A program made the position numbers and the translations under genes. Shown here piece by piece: positions 28,352 through 37,779 of a stretch of 64,000 nucleotides of DNA. Source of the stretch: Microbacterium suwonense (lineage in GTDB: Bacteria > Actinomycetota > Actinomycetes > Actinomycetales > Microbacteriaceae). The first letter of the stretch is position 1, and each line of letters begins with the position of its first letter. The notes below the pieces were generated by a model. It did no database searches, was not told where the DNA came from, and worked only from the letters and a program-made list of their open reading frames with translations. The DNA is taken from contig NZ_AP027728.1 in the NCBI RefSeq assembly GCF_030296555.1, positions 2,790,001-2,854,000 on the forward strand, read 5' to 3'.

Positions 28352-28441
28352 TGGGGCGAAGGCGCTCATGCAACGTGATGGAAATCCCTGAGCCCCCTCG
28401 CCGCGCTCGCCGAGCCGGCCCGTACCCAGAAAAGGAACACC

Positions 28442-29941
28442 GTGACCCAGGCACGCATCTCCATCGACCGCGAGGCGGTCGTCGCTCCGATCGATCGGCG
28501 CATCTTCGGCTCGTTCGTCGAGCATCTCGGTCGGTGCGTCTACGACGGCATCTACGAGCCCGGCCACCGCACCGCCAACGAGGACGGCTTCCGCATGGAT
28601 GTCGTCGAGCTGGTGCGCGAGCTCGGAACGACCACGATCCGCTACCCCGGCGGCAACTTCGTCTCAGGGTTCCGCTGGGAGGACTCGGTGGGCCCGCGAG
28701 AGCAGCGTCCGGTGCGCCGCGATCTGGCGTGGCATTCGCTGGAGACCAATCAGGTGGGCGTCGACGAGTTCTCCCGCTGGCTCAAGCTCACGGGCTCCGA
28801 GCTGATGATGGCGGTGAACCTCGGCACCCGCGGGATCGAGGCCGCGCTCGACCTGCTGGAGTACTGCAACCACCCCTCGGGAACGGCGCTCAGCGATCAG
28901 CGCATCGCCAACGGCACCGTCGAGCCGCACGACATCCGCATGTGGTGCCTCGGCAATGAGATGGACGGGCCGTGGCAGACCGGCTACATGACCGCTGACG
29001 ACTACGGCAAGCTCGCCGCCCGCACCGCACAGGCCATGAAGGCGGCGGACCGCACGCTCGAGCTGGTCGTGTGCGGCTCGTCGGGCTCGTCGATGCCGAC
29101 GTTCGGCGACTGGGAGCGCACGGTGCTCGAGCACTCCTACGAGCACGTCGACTTCATCTCCTGCCACGCCTACTACCAGGAGCGCGACGGCGACCTCGCC
29201 TCGTATCTGGCCTCGTCGCTGGAGATGCAGTACTTCATCGAGACCGTGGTCTCCACCGCCGACCACGTCGGAAACAAGCTGCGCTCGAAGAAGAAGATCA
29301 AGCTCTCCTTCGATGAGTGGAACATCTGGTACCTCGACGAGCACAGGGAGTCCGATGAGGTCAACGATGAGTGGCGCTACGCCCCGCGGCAGCTCGAGGA
29401 CGTCTACTCGGTGGCGGATGCCGTGGTGCTCGGCAACCTGCTGATCACCCTGCTGAAGAACCACGATCGGGTGGCGTCGGCATCGCTCGCGCAGCTGGTC
29501 AACGTGATCGCACCGATCATGACCGAGCCCGGCGGCGACGCGTGGCGGCAGACCACCTTCTTCCCGTTCTCGGTGACGTCGCGTCTGGCGAAGGGCGCGA
29601 TCATCAAGCCGCGCATCGAGGTCGGCACGTACGAGACGAAGGTGCACGGCGATGCGCCGCTGGTCGACTCGGTGGTCGCGACGGATGCCGAGGGCTCGGC
29701 GGTGTTCTTGGTGAACCGCAGCCAGAGCGAGTCGATCTCCGTGACGATCGAGGTCGCCGAGCTCGGCGTCTCGTCGATCGACGAGGCCGTCACGCTGTGG
29801 GACGACGACGTGTACGCGAAGAACACTCTGGCTGACCAGAACCGGGTCGGGCTCAAGGCCCTCGAGGGAGCATCCCTCGCAGACGGCCTGCTGACGGTCA
29901 CACTGCCTCCGGTCTCGTGGTCGGCGCTCGCCCTGTCGTGA
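28442..29941 (+). CDS. abfA: alpha-N-arabinofuranosidase, GH51
   Basis: A 499-residue GH51 enzyme that removes terminal alpha-L-arabinofuranose from arabinan or arabinoxylan fragments. The start ISIDREAVVAPIDRRIFGSFVEHLGRCVY is characteristic. The acid/base glutamate is in CLGNEMDGPWQ (near residue 173) and the nucleophile in LSFDEWNIWY (near residue 292). There is no signal peptide, so it works on imported oligosaccharides. The start is GTG 28442 after AAAAGGAAC. The perfect operator upstream puts it under the LacI protein at 27262. The arabinose released can enter araA-araB-araD at 38978-42881. Confidence 0.95.
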   Translation: MTQARISIDREAVVAPIDRRIFGSFVEHLGRCVYDGIYEPGHRTANEDGFRMDVVELVRELGTTTIRYPGGNFVSGFRWEDSVGPREQRPVRRDLAWHSLETNQVGVDEFSRWLKLTGSELMMAVNLGTRGIEAALDLLEYCNHPSGTALSDQRIANGTVEPHDIRMWCLGNEMDGPWQTGYMTADDYGKLAARTAQAMKAADRTLELVVCGSSGSSMPTFGDWERTVLEHSYEHVDFISCHAYYQERDGDLASYLASSLEMQYFIETVVSTADHVGNKLRSKKKIKLSFDEWNIWYLDEHRESDEVNDEWRYAPRQLEDVYSVADAVVLGNLLITLLKNHDRVASASLAQLVNVIAPIMTEPGGDAWRQTTFFPFSVTSRLAKGAIIKPRIEVGTYETKVHGDAPLVDSVVATDAEGSAVFLVNRSQSESISVTIEVAELGVSSIDEAVTLWDDDVYAKNTLADQNRVGLKALEGASLADGLLTVTLPPVSWSALALS

Positions 29942-29984
29942 CGGCAGCCATGACGCGTCCTCTGCTGCGTCTCGCCGGCGCCGC

Positions 29985-30036
29985 CGTCGCGCTTTCCGTC
30001 GACTCCGCGCCCACGCGAGCGACGGAAAGTGCGACG
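29985..30036. repeat. intergenic inverted repeat after abfA
   Basis: CGTCGCGCTTTCCGTCG (29985-30001) pairs with 30020-30036 at 16 of 17 positions around an 18-base loop. It lies between abfA and the next LacI gene, both on the plus strand, so it could terminate the abfA transcript. A related element with almost the same right arm occurs at 56037-56092. Confidence 0.7.
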
Positions 30037-30090
30037 GGAGTAGCCCAGGCACTCACGGCCCGGCGGGTCCGGGCGTTCGAGCGGCGGGGA

Positions 30091-30106
30091 GGTTTCCCGG
30101 TAACAT
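30091..30106. promoter_or_regulatory. operator-like TTCCCGGTAACAT, copy 1
   Basis: GGTTTCCCGGTAACAT lies 29 bases before the LacI gene at 30135 and shares TTCCCGGTAACAT exactly with 32760-32775, in front of the binding-protein gene of the same operon. TAACAT (30101-30106) may also be the -10 element. Likely the binding site of the LacI protein at 30135, with autoregulation. Confidence 0.6.
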
Positions 30107-30134
30107 AGCGCCACGCGCGACCGACGGAGGTGAC

Positions 30135-31154
30135 ATGGCGAACGTCGGCTCCGACAAACCCAACATCCGTCAGGTCGCGTCGATCGCGGGCGTCTCGCAC
30201 ATGACCGTGTCGCGGGTGCTCAACGACCATCCGAACATCAAGCCCGAGACCCGGCGGCGGGTGCTCGAGGCGATCGAGGAGCTCGACTACCGGCCCAACC
30301 TGGTCGCCAGGGCGCTCGCGACCCAGCGCACCCAGCGCATCGGCGTGATCGTCGAGAGCGCGGTCGCCTTCGGCCCGACCAGCATCCTGCGTGCCGTCGA
30401 GCTGGCGGCCCGCGCGACCGGCTACTCGGTGACGCCCATCGCTCTGCACGAGGGCGATCCGCTCACACCGCAGGACGCCGTCGACGGTCTGATCACGCAG
30501 GGCGTCGATGCCATCTGCATGGTCGCGCCGAGATCATCGTCGATCGCCGCGCTGCGCCGGGTCTCGATGAGCGTTCCCATGCTCGTCGTCAAGGCGGATG
30601 CCGATCCCACCTTTCTCACGGTGTCTCTGGACCAGCATCAGGGCACCACGCTCGTCGTCGACCATCTAGTCGCACTCGGGCACCGCGACATCCTGCACAT
30701 CTCCGGCCCGTTGGACTGGCTCGATGCGCGGGCCCGCGAGCGCGCCTTCCACGCCAGGGCGAAATCCTGGGGCATCCGCGAGCGCCCGATCGTGGTCGGC
30801 GACTGGTCGGCCGACTTCGCCTACGACTTCGCGATGGGGCTGAAGCGGCTGCCCGACTACACGGCGATCTTCGCAGCCAACGACGACACGGCGATCGGTC
30901 TGATCCACGGCCTGCACGAGCGGGGCTTCGACGTGCCGGGCGAGATCAGTGTCGCGGGCTTCGACGACGTTCCCCTCGCCCGCCATTTCGTGCCGCCGCT
31001 GACCACGGTGCGCCAGGACTTCCACGCACTCGGCGGCGCGGTTGTGGAGATGCTGCGCGCGGCCATCGAGCAGCGCGAGATCCCGCAGTTCACTCGCATC
31101 CCCACCGAGATCGTCGTACGCGCATCGACCGCGGCGGCCCGGGAGGTGCGCTGA
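30135..31154 (+). CDS. LacI-family regulator of the pentose importer
   Basis: A 339-residue LacI protein. The helix-turn-helix reads IRQVASIAGVSHMTVSRVLNDHPNIKPETRRRV and the ligand domain ends with ISVAGFDDVPLARHFVPPLTTVRQDF. The ATG at 30135 has a strong GGAGGTGAC site. Its stop overlaps the ATG of the following ATPase gene, so regulator and transporter are one operon. Its sequence resembles the AraR-like protein at 37780, suggesting they are paralogues with related sugar effectors. Confidence 0.88.
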   Translation: MANVGSDKPNIRQVASIAGVSHMTVSRVLNDHPNIKPETRRRVLEAIEELDYRPNLVARALATQRTQRIGVIVESAVAFGPTSILRAVELAARATGYSVTPIALHEGDPLTPQDAVDGLITQGVDAICMVAPRSSSIAALRRVSMSVPMLVVKADADPTFLTVSLDQHQGTTLVVDHLVALGHRDILHISGPLDWLDARARERAFHARAKSWGIRERPIVVGDWSADFAYDFAMGLKRLPDYTAIFAANDDTAIGLIHGLHERGFDVPGEISVAGFDDVPLARHFVPPLTTVRQDFHALGGAVVEMLRAAIEQREIPQFTRIPTEIVVRASTAAAREVR

Positions 31155-32713
31155 TGCGCGTCATCGACCCGGTGGTGCAGCTCGACGGCATCGTCGTCGA
31201 GTACCCCGGGGTGCGTGCGCTCGACGGCGTCGACTTCCGGCTGTTCGCCGGAGAGGTTCACGCTCTGATGGGCGAGAACGGTGCCGGCAAGTCGACGCTG
31301 ATCGGGGTGCTCACCGGCACCCGCCGCCCGTCTGCCGGCCGGGTGATCGTCGACGGCGAGGAACGGCGCTTCTCCGGCGTCGCCGAGAGTCGGGCAGCGG
31401 GCATCGCCACGGTGTTCCAGGAGGCTCAGCTGAGCCCCAATCTCAGCGTCGCCGAGAACGTCATGCTCGGTCGCGAGCGCCGAGGACGGTTCGGCATCGA
31501 CTGGCGGCAGACCCGGGTGGATGCCGTGGAGGCGCTTGTCCGGCTCGGTCTGGACGATCTCGACCCGCGCAGCCCCGTGTCACGGCTCTCGTCCGCCCAG
31601 AAGCAGCTGGTCGCGCTGGCGCGCTCAGTGGTCGACGACCCCCGCGTCCTGGTGCTGGACGAGCCCACGTCCAGTCTCGACCAGGCCGAGGTCGCCACGC
31701 TGATGCGGGTGATCCGCGGGCTGCGCGACCAGGGCGTGGCGATCCTGTTCATCTCGCACTTCCTCGAGCAGGCCTTCACCATCAGCGATCGGATGACGGT
31801 ACTGCGAGGCGGGCGCAAGATCGGCGAGCACGCCACTCGCGATCTGGAGCGCGCCGACCTGATCTCGCAGATGCTCGGCAAGGACATCAACAGCCTCCGC
31901 GCGCTCGGTTCGGAGCGCAAGGCGCATCACTACACGTCGGATGGCGAGCCGGTGCTCCGCGCCGAGGGTCTCGGCCGCCGCGGCGAGCTGATGCCGACTG
32001 ACGTCGAGGTGCACCGCGGCGAGATCGTCGGCCTGGCAGGGTTGCGCGGCTCGGGGCGGACGGAGCTCGCCTCGCTTCTGGGCTCCGTCGTCCGTCCGGA
32101 CGGCGGAGAGCTCTGGGTCGGCGGCGAACGCGTCTCGCTGCGCACGCCGTCGGCGGCGCTGCGCCGACGCATCGCCGTCACCACCGAGAGCCGCCGCATC
32201 GATGGGATCATTCCGCAGCTCACCGCCCGCGAGAACATCGTGCTTTCGCTGCAGGCGCTGCGCGGTTGGACGCGACCGGTCTCCCAGGCCGAGCAGTCCG
32301 CCCTCATCGATGCCTATGTCGACGCACTGCATCTGGATCCGGCGGATCTCGCCCGTCCGGTGGAGCAGCTCTCCGGCGGCACGCAGCAGAAGGTGCTGCT
32401 GGCACGTGCGCTCGCCGTGCGGCCGCACGTGCTGATCCTCGATGAGCCGACCAAGGGGATCGACATCGCCGCCAAGCTCGACATCCAGCGGCGGATCAGC
32501 CAGCTCGCCGGTGACGGCGTGGCGGTCGTCTTCATCTCCTCGGAGCTCGAGGAGGTCGTGCGGCTCAGCGACCGCATCGTCGTGCTGAAGGATCGCGAGA
32601 AGATCGGCGAACTCAGCAACGGCCCCGGTGTCACGGTCGACACCGTCGTGGAGATGATCGCCGCGGAGCTGGAGCCGGACGCCGGAGTCGATGTGCGCGG
32701 TAACAACGTTTAG
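31154..32713 (+). CDS. sugar ABC transporter ATPase, RbsA/MglA type (extra copy)
   Basis: A 519-residue double ATPase. Domain 1 has Walker A GENGAGKST near residue 41 and LDEPTSSLD near 172; domain 2 has the signature LSGGTQQKV near 411 and LDEPTKGID near 434. Domain 1 has the degenerate LSSAQKQ signature usual for this class. It is clearly a paralogue of the ATPase at 33939-35582, with long shared stretches, yet the operon has only one binding protein and one permease pair. It may be an alternative or paired ATPase for the same channel, or serve permeases elsewhere. Confidence 0.88.
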   Translation: MRVIDPVVQLDGIVVEYPGVRALDGVDFRLFAGEVHALMGENGAGKSTLIGVLTGTRRPSAGRVIVDGEERRFSGVAESRAAGIATVFQEAQLSPNLSVAENVMLGRERRGRFGIDWRQTRVDAVEALVRLGLDDLDPRSPVSRLSSAQKQLVALARSVVDDPRVLVLDEPTSSLDQAEVATLMRVIRGLRDQGVAILFISHFLEQAFTISDRMTVLRGGRKIGEHATRDLERADLISQMLGKDINSLRALGSERKAHHYTSDGEPVLRAEGLGRRGELMPTDVEVHRGEIVGLAGLRGSGRTELASLLGSVVRPDGGELWVGGERVSLRTPSAALRRRIAVTTESRRIDGIIPQLTARENIVLSLQALRGWTRPVSQAEQSALIDAYVDALHLDPADLARPVEQLSGGTQQKVLLARALAVRPHVLILDEPTKGIDIAAKLDIQRRISQLAGDGVAVVFISSELEEVVRLSDRIVVLKDREKIGELSNGPGVTVDTVVEMIAAELEPDAGVDVRGNNV

Positions 32714-32759
32714 GTAACGGAACAAGGTGACTTGTTCGAACCTCCTTGTGTTCCGAAAA

Positions 32760-32775
32760 ATGTTCCCGGTAACAT
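32760..32775. promoter_or_regulatory. operator-like ATGTTCCCGGTAACAT, copy 2
   Basis: A 16-base near-palindrome (two mismatched positions) 90 bases before the binding-protein start at 32865. It shares TTCCCGGTAACAT with 30091-30106. A further GTAAC-rich stretch (32699-32720) sits at the end of the ATPase gene. Together these suggest an internal regulated promoter for the transporter genes. Confidence 0.65.
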
Positions 32776-32864
32776 CCCTGACAGAACCCCATCCGAGGGT
32801 CCTCAGCACCAGGGCCGCATCAGGTCCACCCGGGCAGCGCCCCGGTCTCTCGAGGAGGAGAACA

Positions 32865-33872
32865 ATGTCTGCAAAGAAGCACATCCGCGCGGTACTCGGC
32901 TTCGCAGCCGTCGGTGCGCTCGCGCTCGGCCTCACGGCGTGCGCAAGCGGAGACGGCGACGACGGCGCGAGCGGCGATTCCGGCGATTCCGGTGACCTGA
33001 TCTCGGTCGGCTTCGTGGCGGTCGGCCCTGAGGGCGGCTGGCGACAGGCGAACGAGCAGAACATCAAGGACACGTTCACCGAGGAGGCGGGCTACAAGCT
33101 CAGCTACGCACCCGCGGCGAACCTCGATCAGAAGTCGCAGATCGACAGCTTCACCGCGTTCGTCGACCAGGAGGTCGATGTCATCCTGCTGTCGGCCACC
33201 GAGGCCACCGGCTGGGAGGACTCGCTCAAGCTCGCGCAGGAGGCCGAGATCCCGGTCGTCCTGCTCGACCGCGGCATCGAGCCCGACGACACCAGCCTGT
33301 ACGTCACCCGCATCGCCCCCGACAACGTCGAGGTGGCGAAGGAGGTCGGCGAGTGGGCGGCAGCGACGTTCCCCGACGGCGGCAACTACGTCGTGCTCGA
33401 GGGTCCGGCCGGCGTGGGCGTCGTCAATGAGCGCAACAAGGGCTTCGAAGAAGGCCTGGGCGACTCTCCGCTGACGAAGGTCGACGCGCAGACCGCCAAC
33501 TGGTCCACAGAAGAGGGCAAGAGCGTCCTCGAGACCATGCTCAAGGCCAACAACAACGACATCCAGTTCGTGTTCGCGCAGAACGACGAGATGGGCCTCG
33601 GCGCCGCACAGGCCGCTGAGGAGGCCGGGCTGACGGTCGGCACCGACATCAAGATCGCCACGATCGACGGCACCAAGAACGCCATCCAGGCGCTCGCCGA
33701 CGGCAAGCTCAGCTACGTGCACGAGTACAACCCGCTGTTCGGCGAGACCGCGGTCGACGTCGTCAAGAAGGCGCTCGCCGGCGAGAAGGTCGACTCATAC
33801 ATCATCGTTCCGAGCCAGGCGTTCGACTCGGCCGACGCGGCCAAGGCCGTGCTCGCGGACCGCAAGTACTGA
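32865..33872 (+). CDS. ABC transporter sugar-binding lipoprotein, YtfQ/RbsB type
   Basis: A 335-residue class B (periplasmic-binding-like) sugar-binding protein with signal peptide and lipobox LTACASG. SVGFVAVGPEGGWRQANEQNIKDTF, LLSATEATGWEDSLKLAQEAEIPVVLLDRGI and FAQNDEMGLGAAQAAEEAG resemble YtfQ, the galactofuranose-binding protein, and its arabinose-binding relatives. ATG 32865 has a GAGGAGGAG site. With a paired permease set of YtfT/YjfF type and the araDBA genes downstream, L-arabinose (or arabinofuranose) is the likely ligand. Confidence 0.9.
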   Translation: MSAKKHIRAVLGFAAVGALALGLTACASGDGDDGASGDSGDSGDLISVGFVAVGPEGGWRQANEQNIKDTFTEEAGYKLSYAPAANLDQKSQIDSFTAFVDQEVDVILLSATEATGWEDSLKLAQEAEIPVVLLDRGIEPDDTSLYVTRIAPDNVEVAKEVGEWAAATFPDGGNYVVLEGPAGVGVVNERNKGFEEGLGDSPLTKVDAQTANWSTEEGKSVLETMLKANNNDIQFVFAQNDEMGLGAAQAAEEAGLTVGTDIKIATIDGTKNAIQALADGKLSYVHEYNPLFGETAVDVVKKALAGEKVDSYIIVPSQAFDSADAAKAVLADRKY

Positions 33873-33938
33873 TCGGATGCCGGGTGACGCGGCGCACGCG
33901 TCACCCGGCACCTGTCCACGAAGACGAGAGAGACGGCG

Positions 33939-35582
33939 ATGACCGAAGAACCGCCCATCGTGCAGATGCAGGGGATCTCCATCGAGTTCCCCGGCGTGAA
34001 AGCCCTCGACGGCGTGGACTTCCGCCTCTTCCCGGGCGAGGTCCATGCGCTGATGGGTGAGAACGGCGCCGGCAAGTCCACGCTCATCAAGGCGCTCACC
34101 GGTGTCTACCGGATCGATTCCGGATCCATCGTGGTGGCGGGCCAGCAGCGCAGCTTCAGCGGCACCGGCGATGCCCAGGATGCCGGCATCTCGACCGTCT
34201 ACCAGGAGGTCAACCTCGCGCCGAACCTGTCGATCGGCGAGAACGTGATGCTCGGCCACGAGATCCGCGGCCCCTTCGGCGTCAACTGGCGTGCCACTCA
34301 CCGCGCCGCCACAGCTGCACTCGCCCGACTCGGGCTCGAGCACCTCGACACCCACAAGCCCCTCTCCACGCTCTCCATCGCCGTGCAGCAGCTCGTGGCC
34401 ATCAGCCGCGCCATGGCGATCAAGGCGAAGGTGCTCATCCTCGATGAGCCGACCTCCAGCCTCGACGCCGCCGAGGTCGAGGGCCTGTTCGCCGTCATGC
34501 GCACCCTGCGAGATCAGGGCGTCGCCATCCTCTTCGTCTCGCACTTCCTTGATCAGATCTACGCGATCAGCGACCGGCTCACGGTGCTGCGCAACGGAAA
34601 ATACGTGGGTGAGTACCTCACCCGCGAGCTCGACAGGCACGCCCTCATCTCGAAGATGATCGGCAAGGATCTCAACGCGCTGAAGTCGCTCGGCGGGAAC
34701 CGCCGCACCGCGCCGCGGGCCGCCGACGAAGAGCCCCTGCTGTCGGCATCCGGCGTCGCCCGTCGCGGAGCCGTCGAGCCCACCGATCTCGACATCCGTC
34801 CCGGCGAAGTGGTCGGCTTCGCCGGTCTGCTCGGCGCTGGGCGCACCGAACTCGCCCGGCTGCTGTACGGCGCCGACCGCCCCGATGAGGGGACGATCAC
34901 GCTGAAGGGGCGCCGCGTCGAGATGAGATCGCCCGCCGACGGGCTCGCCAAGCGCATCGCGTTCTCGACCGAGAATCGCCGGGACGAGGGCATCATCGGC
35001 GATCTGACGGTGCGTGAGAACATCATCCTCGCCGTGCAGGCCGAGCGCGGCTGGGCGCGGCCCATCCCGCGCAAGGAGCAGGATGCCATCGTCGAGAAGT
35101 ACATCACCGAACTGAACGTTCGCCCCGCCGATCCCACCCGGATGATCAAGAACCTCTCCGGCGGCAACCAGCAGAAGGTGCTGCTCGGTCGCTGGCTGGC
35201 GACCGAACCCGAGCTGCTGATCCTCGACGAGCCCACGCGCGGCATCGACGTCGGCGCGAAGGCCGAGATCCAGGAAGCCGTGGCCGAACTCGCCGAGAAC
35301 GGCGTCGCCGTCGTGTTCGTCTCCTCGGAGCTCGAGGAGGTGGTGCGCCTCTCGGAGCGGATCGTCGTGCTGAAGGACCACCGCAAGATCGGCGAGATCC
35401 AGAACGGGCCCGAGGTCACCGCGCAGGAGATCGTCGACGTCATCGCCGCGCACGGGTCCGAGGCGGCTGCCGAGAGCCTCGATGACGCGGAGGGCGCACT
35501 GCCCGATACCATCGCCGAGACGACAGACGAGCCCGACGCGATCGCCGAGGCCGACAAGACCGCAGAGCAGGAGGCGCGATGA
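33939..35582 (+). CDS. sugar ABC transporter ATPase, YtfR/RbsA type
   Basis: A 547-residue double ATPase. Domain 1: Walker A GENGAGKST near residue 42 and LDEPTSSLD near 168. Domain 2: LSGGNQQKV near 405 and LDEPTRGID near 428. About 40 extra C-terminal residues are acidic and Ala-rich (DDAEGALPDTIAETTDEPDA region), unlike its paralogue at 31154. Its stop overlaps the start of the first permease. It powers the YtfQ-like import system. Confidence 0.92.
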   Translation: MTEEPPIVQMQGISIEFPGVKALDGVDFRLFPGEVHALMGENGAGKSTLIKALTGVYRIDSGSIVVAGQQRSFSGTGDAQDAGISTVYQEVNLAPNLSIGENVMLGHEIRGPFGVNWRATHRAATAALARLGLEHLDTHKPLSTLSIAVQQLVAISRAMAIKAKVLILDEPTSSLDAAEVEGLFAVMRTLRDQGVAILFVSHFLDQIYAISDRLTVLRNGKYVGEYLTRELDRHALISKMIGKDLNALKSLGGNRRTAPRAADEEPLLSASGVARRGAVEPTDLDIRPGEVVGFAGLLGAGRTELARLLYGADRPDEGTITLKGRRVEMRSPADGLAKRIAFSTENRRDEGIIGDLTVRENIILAVQAERGWARPIPRKEQDAIVEKYITELNVRPADPTRMIKNLSGGNQQKVLLGRWLATEPELLILDEPTRGIDVGAKAEIQEAVAELAENGVAVVFVSSELEEVVRLSERIVVLKDHRKIGEIQNGPEVTAQEIVDVIAAHGSEAAAESLDDAEGALPDTIAETTDEPDAIAEADKTAEQEAR

Positions 35583-36655
35583 ACGCCGCGACCACCACAT
35601 CCTTCTGGCGCGACCTGATCCGCAAGCCGTTCTTCTGGGGCATCGTCGCCATCATCGCGCTGCTCGCGCTGAACGTGCTGAAGGATCCGGGCTACCTCGC
35701 CATCACCATCAACCCCAACAACGGCAACCTCGTCGGCAACCTGATCGACATCATGCGGCAGGCGGCTCCGATCATGATGATCGCGATCGGGATGTCCCTG
35801 GTGATCGCCACGGCGGGCATCGACCTGTCGGTCGGCTCGCTGATGGCCGTCTCCGGCGCAGTGTCGATGGAGTTCCTGAACAGCGTCGGCGACTCGTCAT
35901 CGCTCGGCGCCGCGCTCGCCGCGGTCGGACTGTCCCTGCTGATCACCGGCATCCTGGGTGCTGTCAACGGCGTGCTCATCGCGTACGTCGGGCTGCAGCC
36001 CTTCATCGCAACCCTCGTGCTCATGCTGGCTGGACGCGGTGTCGCCAAGGTCATCACCGGCGGGCAGAACACTGCCGCATCCAACGACCCGTATCGCTGG
36101 ATCGCGAACGGCTATGTGATCGGCATCCCGGTCGTGTTCATCCTGGCACTGGGCGTGGTCATCGCGGTCGGCTGGGTGGTTCGCCGCAGCGCGCTGGGTC
36201 TGATGATCGAGGCGATCGGCATCAACCCCAGGGCCAGTCGCATGGCGGGCATCAAGCCCAAGGGTCTGCTGCTGACCGCCTACGTGCTCAGCGGCGTGCT
36301 CGCCGGTGTCGCCGGCATCATGTCGGTGGGCAGCGTGATGACCGTCGACATCTCCCGCACCGGCTATCAGCTCGAGCTCGATGCGATCCTCGCCGTCGTG
36401 ATCGGTGGCGCCTCGCTGATGGGCGGCAAGTTCTCGCTCTCGGGGGCGTTCGTCGGCGCGCTGCTGATCGCCACGCTCGACAAGACCGTGCTGTTCCTCG
36501 GTGTCTCCTCGTCGGCCACCCCTGCGTTCAAGGCCATCGTGATCATCGTGATCTGCCTGCTGCAGTCCGAACGGGTGCGCGCCTGGTTCCAGCGGCGTAA
36601 GAGGGCGGTCGCCGCTCCGAGAGCCGAGGCACCGAAAGAGGAGGTGGCGGCATGA
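35579..36655 (+). CDS. sugar ABC transporter permease, YtfT type
   Basis: A 358-residue permease of the BPD-2 (RbsC/AraH) family with eight or more hydrophobic segments. The GIDLSVGSLMAVSGA and LQPFIATLVLMLAGRGVAKVITGGQ motifs are diagnostic. It overlaps the ATPase upstream and the second permease downstream by four bases each. The presence of two different BPD-2 permeases is typical of YtfQRT-YjfF systems, which form heterodimeric channels. Confidence 0.91.
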   Translation: MNAATTTSFWRDLIRKPFFWGIVAIIALLALNVLKDPGYLAITINPNNGNLVGNLIDIMRQAAPIMMIAIGMSLVIATAGIDLSVGSLMAVSGAVSMEFLNSVGDSSSLGAALAAVGLSLLITGILGAVNGVLIAYVGLQPFIATLVLMLAGRGVAKVITGGQNTAASNDPYRWIANGYVIGIPVVFILALGVVIAVGWVVRRSALGLMIEAIGINPRASRMAGIKPKGLLLTAYVLSGVLAGVAGIMSVGSVMTVDISRTGYQLELDAILAVVIGGASLMGGKFSLSGAFVGALLIATLDKTVLFLGVSSSATPAFKAIVIIVICLLQSERVRAWFQRRKRAVAAPRAEAPKEEVAA

Positions 36656-37689
36656 GCACCGCGACTGCGACACCCGCGCTCAGCGCGACCCAGGGGCTCC
36701 TCGCGCGCGCCCGCCGTTTGATCACCGCGAATCCGTCGGTGCTGCCGACCATCGCCTCGGTGGTCATCTTCGTCGGCATGATCGTCTACGGCGAGACGGC
36801 GTACGGCAAGATCGTGCAGGCCAGCACGCTGTCGAACCTGCTGATCAACAACGCGCACCTCATCGTGCTGGCCGTGGCGCTGACGTTCGTCATCATCACC
36901 GGCGGCATCGACCTGTCGGTCGGCTCGATCATCGCGTTCTCGTCGGTGGCCGGCGTCATGCTGGCCAACGCCGGCTGGCACCCGCTGATCGTGGTCGCGG
37001 CGATGATCGGCTTCGGTGCCCTGTTCGGACTCGTCTCAGGCATCCTGATCCGCTACTTCAACGTGCAGCCGTTCATCGCGACCCTCGCGATGATGTTCCT
37101 GGGCCGAGGCCTGGCATCGCTGCTGAGCACCAAGCCCGAGCGGCTGCCCGAAGAGTCGCCGATCCGCTGGATCAGCGACAAGATCAAGCTCATCGACGGC
37201 CCCAAGGTCAACGATCTGACCATCACCCCCGCGGTGATCATCGCGATCCTGGTCGTGCTGGCAGCCTTCTTCGTGCTGCATCGCACCCGCACCGGTCGCA
37301 CCGTGTACGCGATCGGCGGGTCCGAGAGCTCGGCGCTGCTGATGGGCCTCCCCGTGCAGCGCACCAAAGTGCTCGTCTACGTGATCAGCGGCGCGCTGTC
37401 GGGCGTCGCGGCGGTGCTGTACACCTCGCGGCTCGGCACGGCTCAGAACATCACCGGCATCGGCTGGGAGCTCGACGCGATTGCCGCGGCCGTGATCGGC
37501 GGCACGGTGCTCACCGGCGCGTACGGCTACGTGCTCGGTTCGGTGATCGGTGCTCTGGTACTGGGCCTGATGAACGTGCTGATCACCCGCGACGGCGGCA
37601 TCCCGCCTGAGATGACGACGATCATCACCGGCGGCATCCTGCTGATCTTCGTGCTGCTGCAGCGCGCGGTGACCCGTCGGAAGGAATAG
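36652..37689 (+). CDS. sugar ABC transporter permease, YjfF type
   Basis: A 345-residue BPD-2 permease with GGIDLSVGSIIAFSSVAGVM and VQPFIATLAMMFLGRGLASLLS. It is the second half of the channel with the upstream permease. It ends the transporter operon; a short gap holding a leaderless-type promoter follows before the next LacI gene. Confidence 0.91.
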   Translation: MSTATATPALSATQGLLARARRLITANPSVLPTIASVVIFVGMIVYGETAYGKIVQASTLSNLLINNAHLIVLAVALTFVIITGGIDLSVGSIIAFSSVAGVMLANAGWHPLIVVAAMIGFGALFGLVSGILIRYFNVQPFIATLAMMFLGRGLASLLSTKPERLPEESPIRWISDKIKLIDGPKVNDLTITPAVIIAILVVLAAFFVLHRTRTGRTVYAIGGSESSALLMGLPVQRTKVLVYVISGALSGVAAVLYTSRLGTAQNITGIGWELDAIAAAVIGGTVLTGAYGYVLGSVIGALVLGLMNVLITRDGGIPPEMTTIITGGILLIFVLLQRAVTRRKE

Positions 37690-37766
37690 TGCGGTCCGGG
37701 CAGATGCTGCGGGCGCGGGGGTGCCGTTGACGGCCGCTCGTGCTCGCAGAAGGCCCGGGCCGGGCC

Positions 37767-37772
37767 TAGACT
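37767..37772 (+). promoter_or_regulatory. -10 element of a probable leaderless transcript
   Basis: TAGACT ends seven bases before GTG 37780. If this is the promoter, the GTG at 37774 cannot be the start, because it would lie upstream of the transcript. The first bases of the gene, GTGACCGGTCTCAG, also resemble the araD operator, hinting at autoregulation. Confidence 0.5.
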
Positions 37773-37779
37773 CGTGCGC

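Noticed and set aside
29985..30036. Small protein starting at 29917 in the gap after abfA
   Set aside because: The open frame of about 63 codons overlaps the abfA end and is formed by the inverted repeat; there is no ribosome binding site or family resemblance.
37774..37779. GTG 37774 as the start of the AraR-like gene
   Set aside because: It is one base after a good -10 element, so it would not be on the transcript; GTG 37780 fits a leaderless start. Kept only as an alternative.
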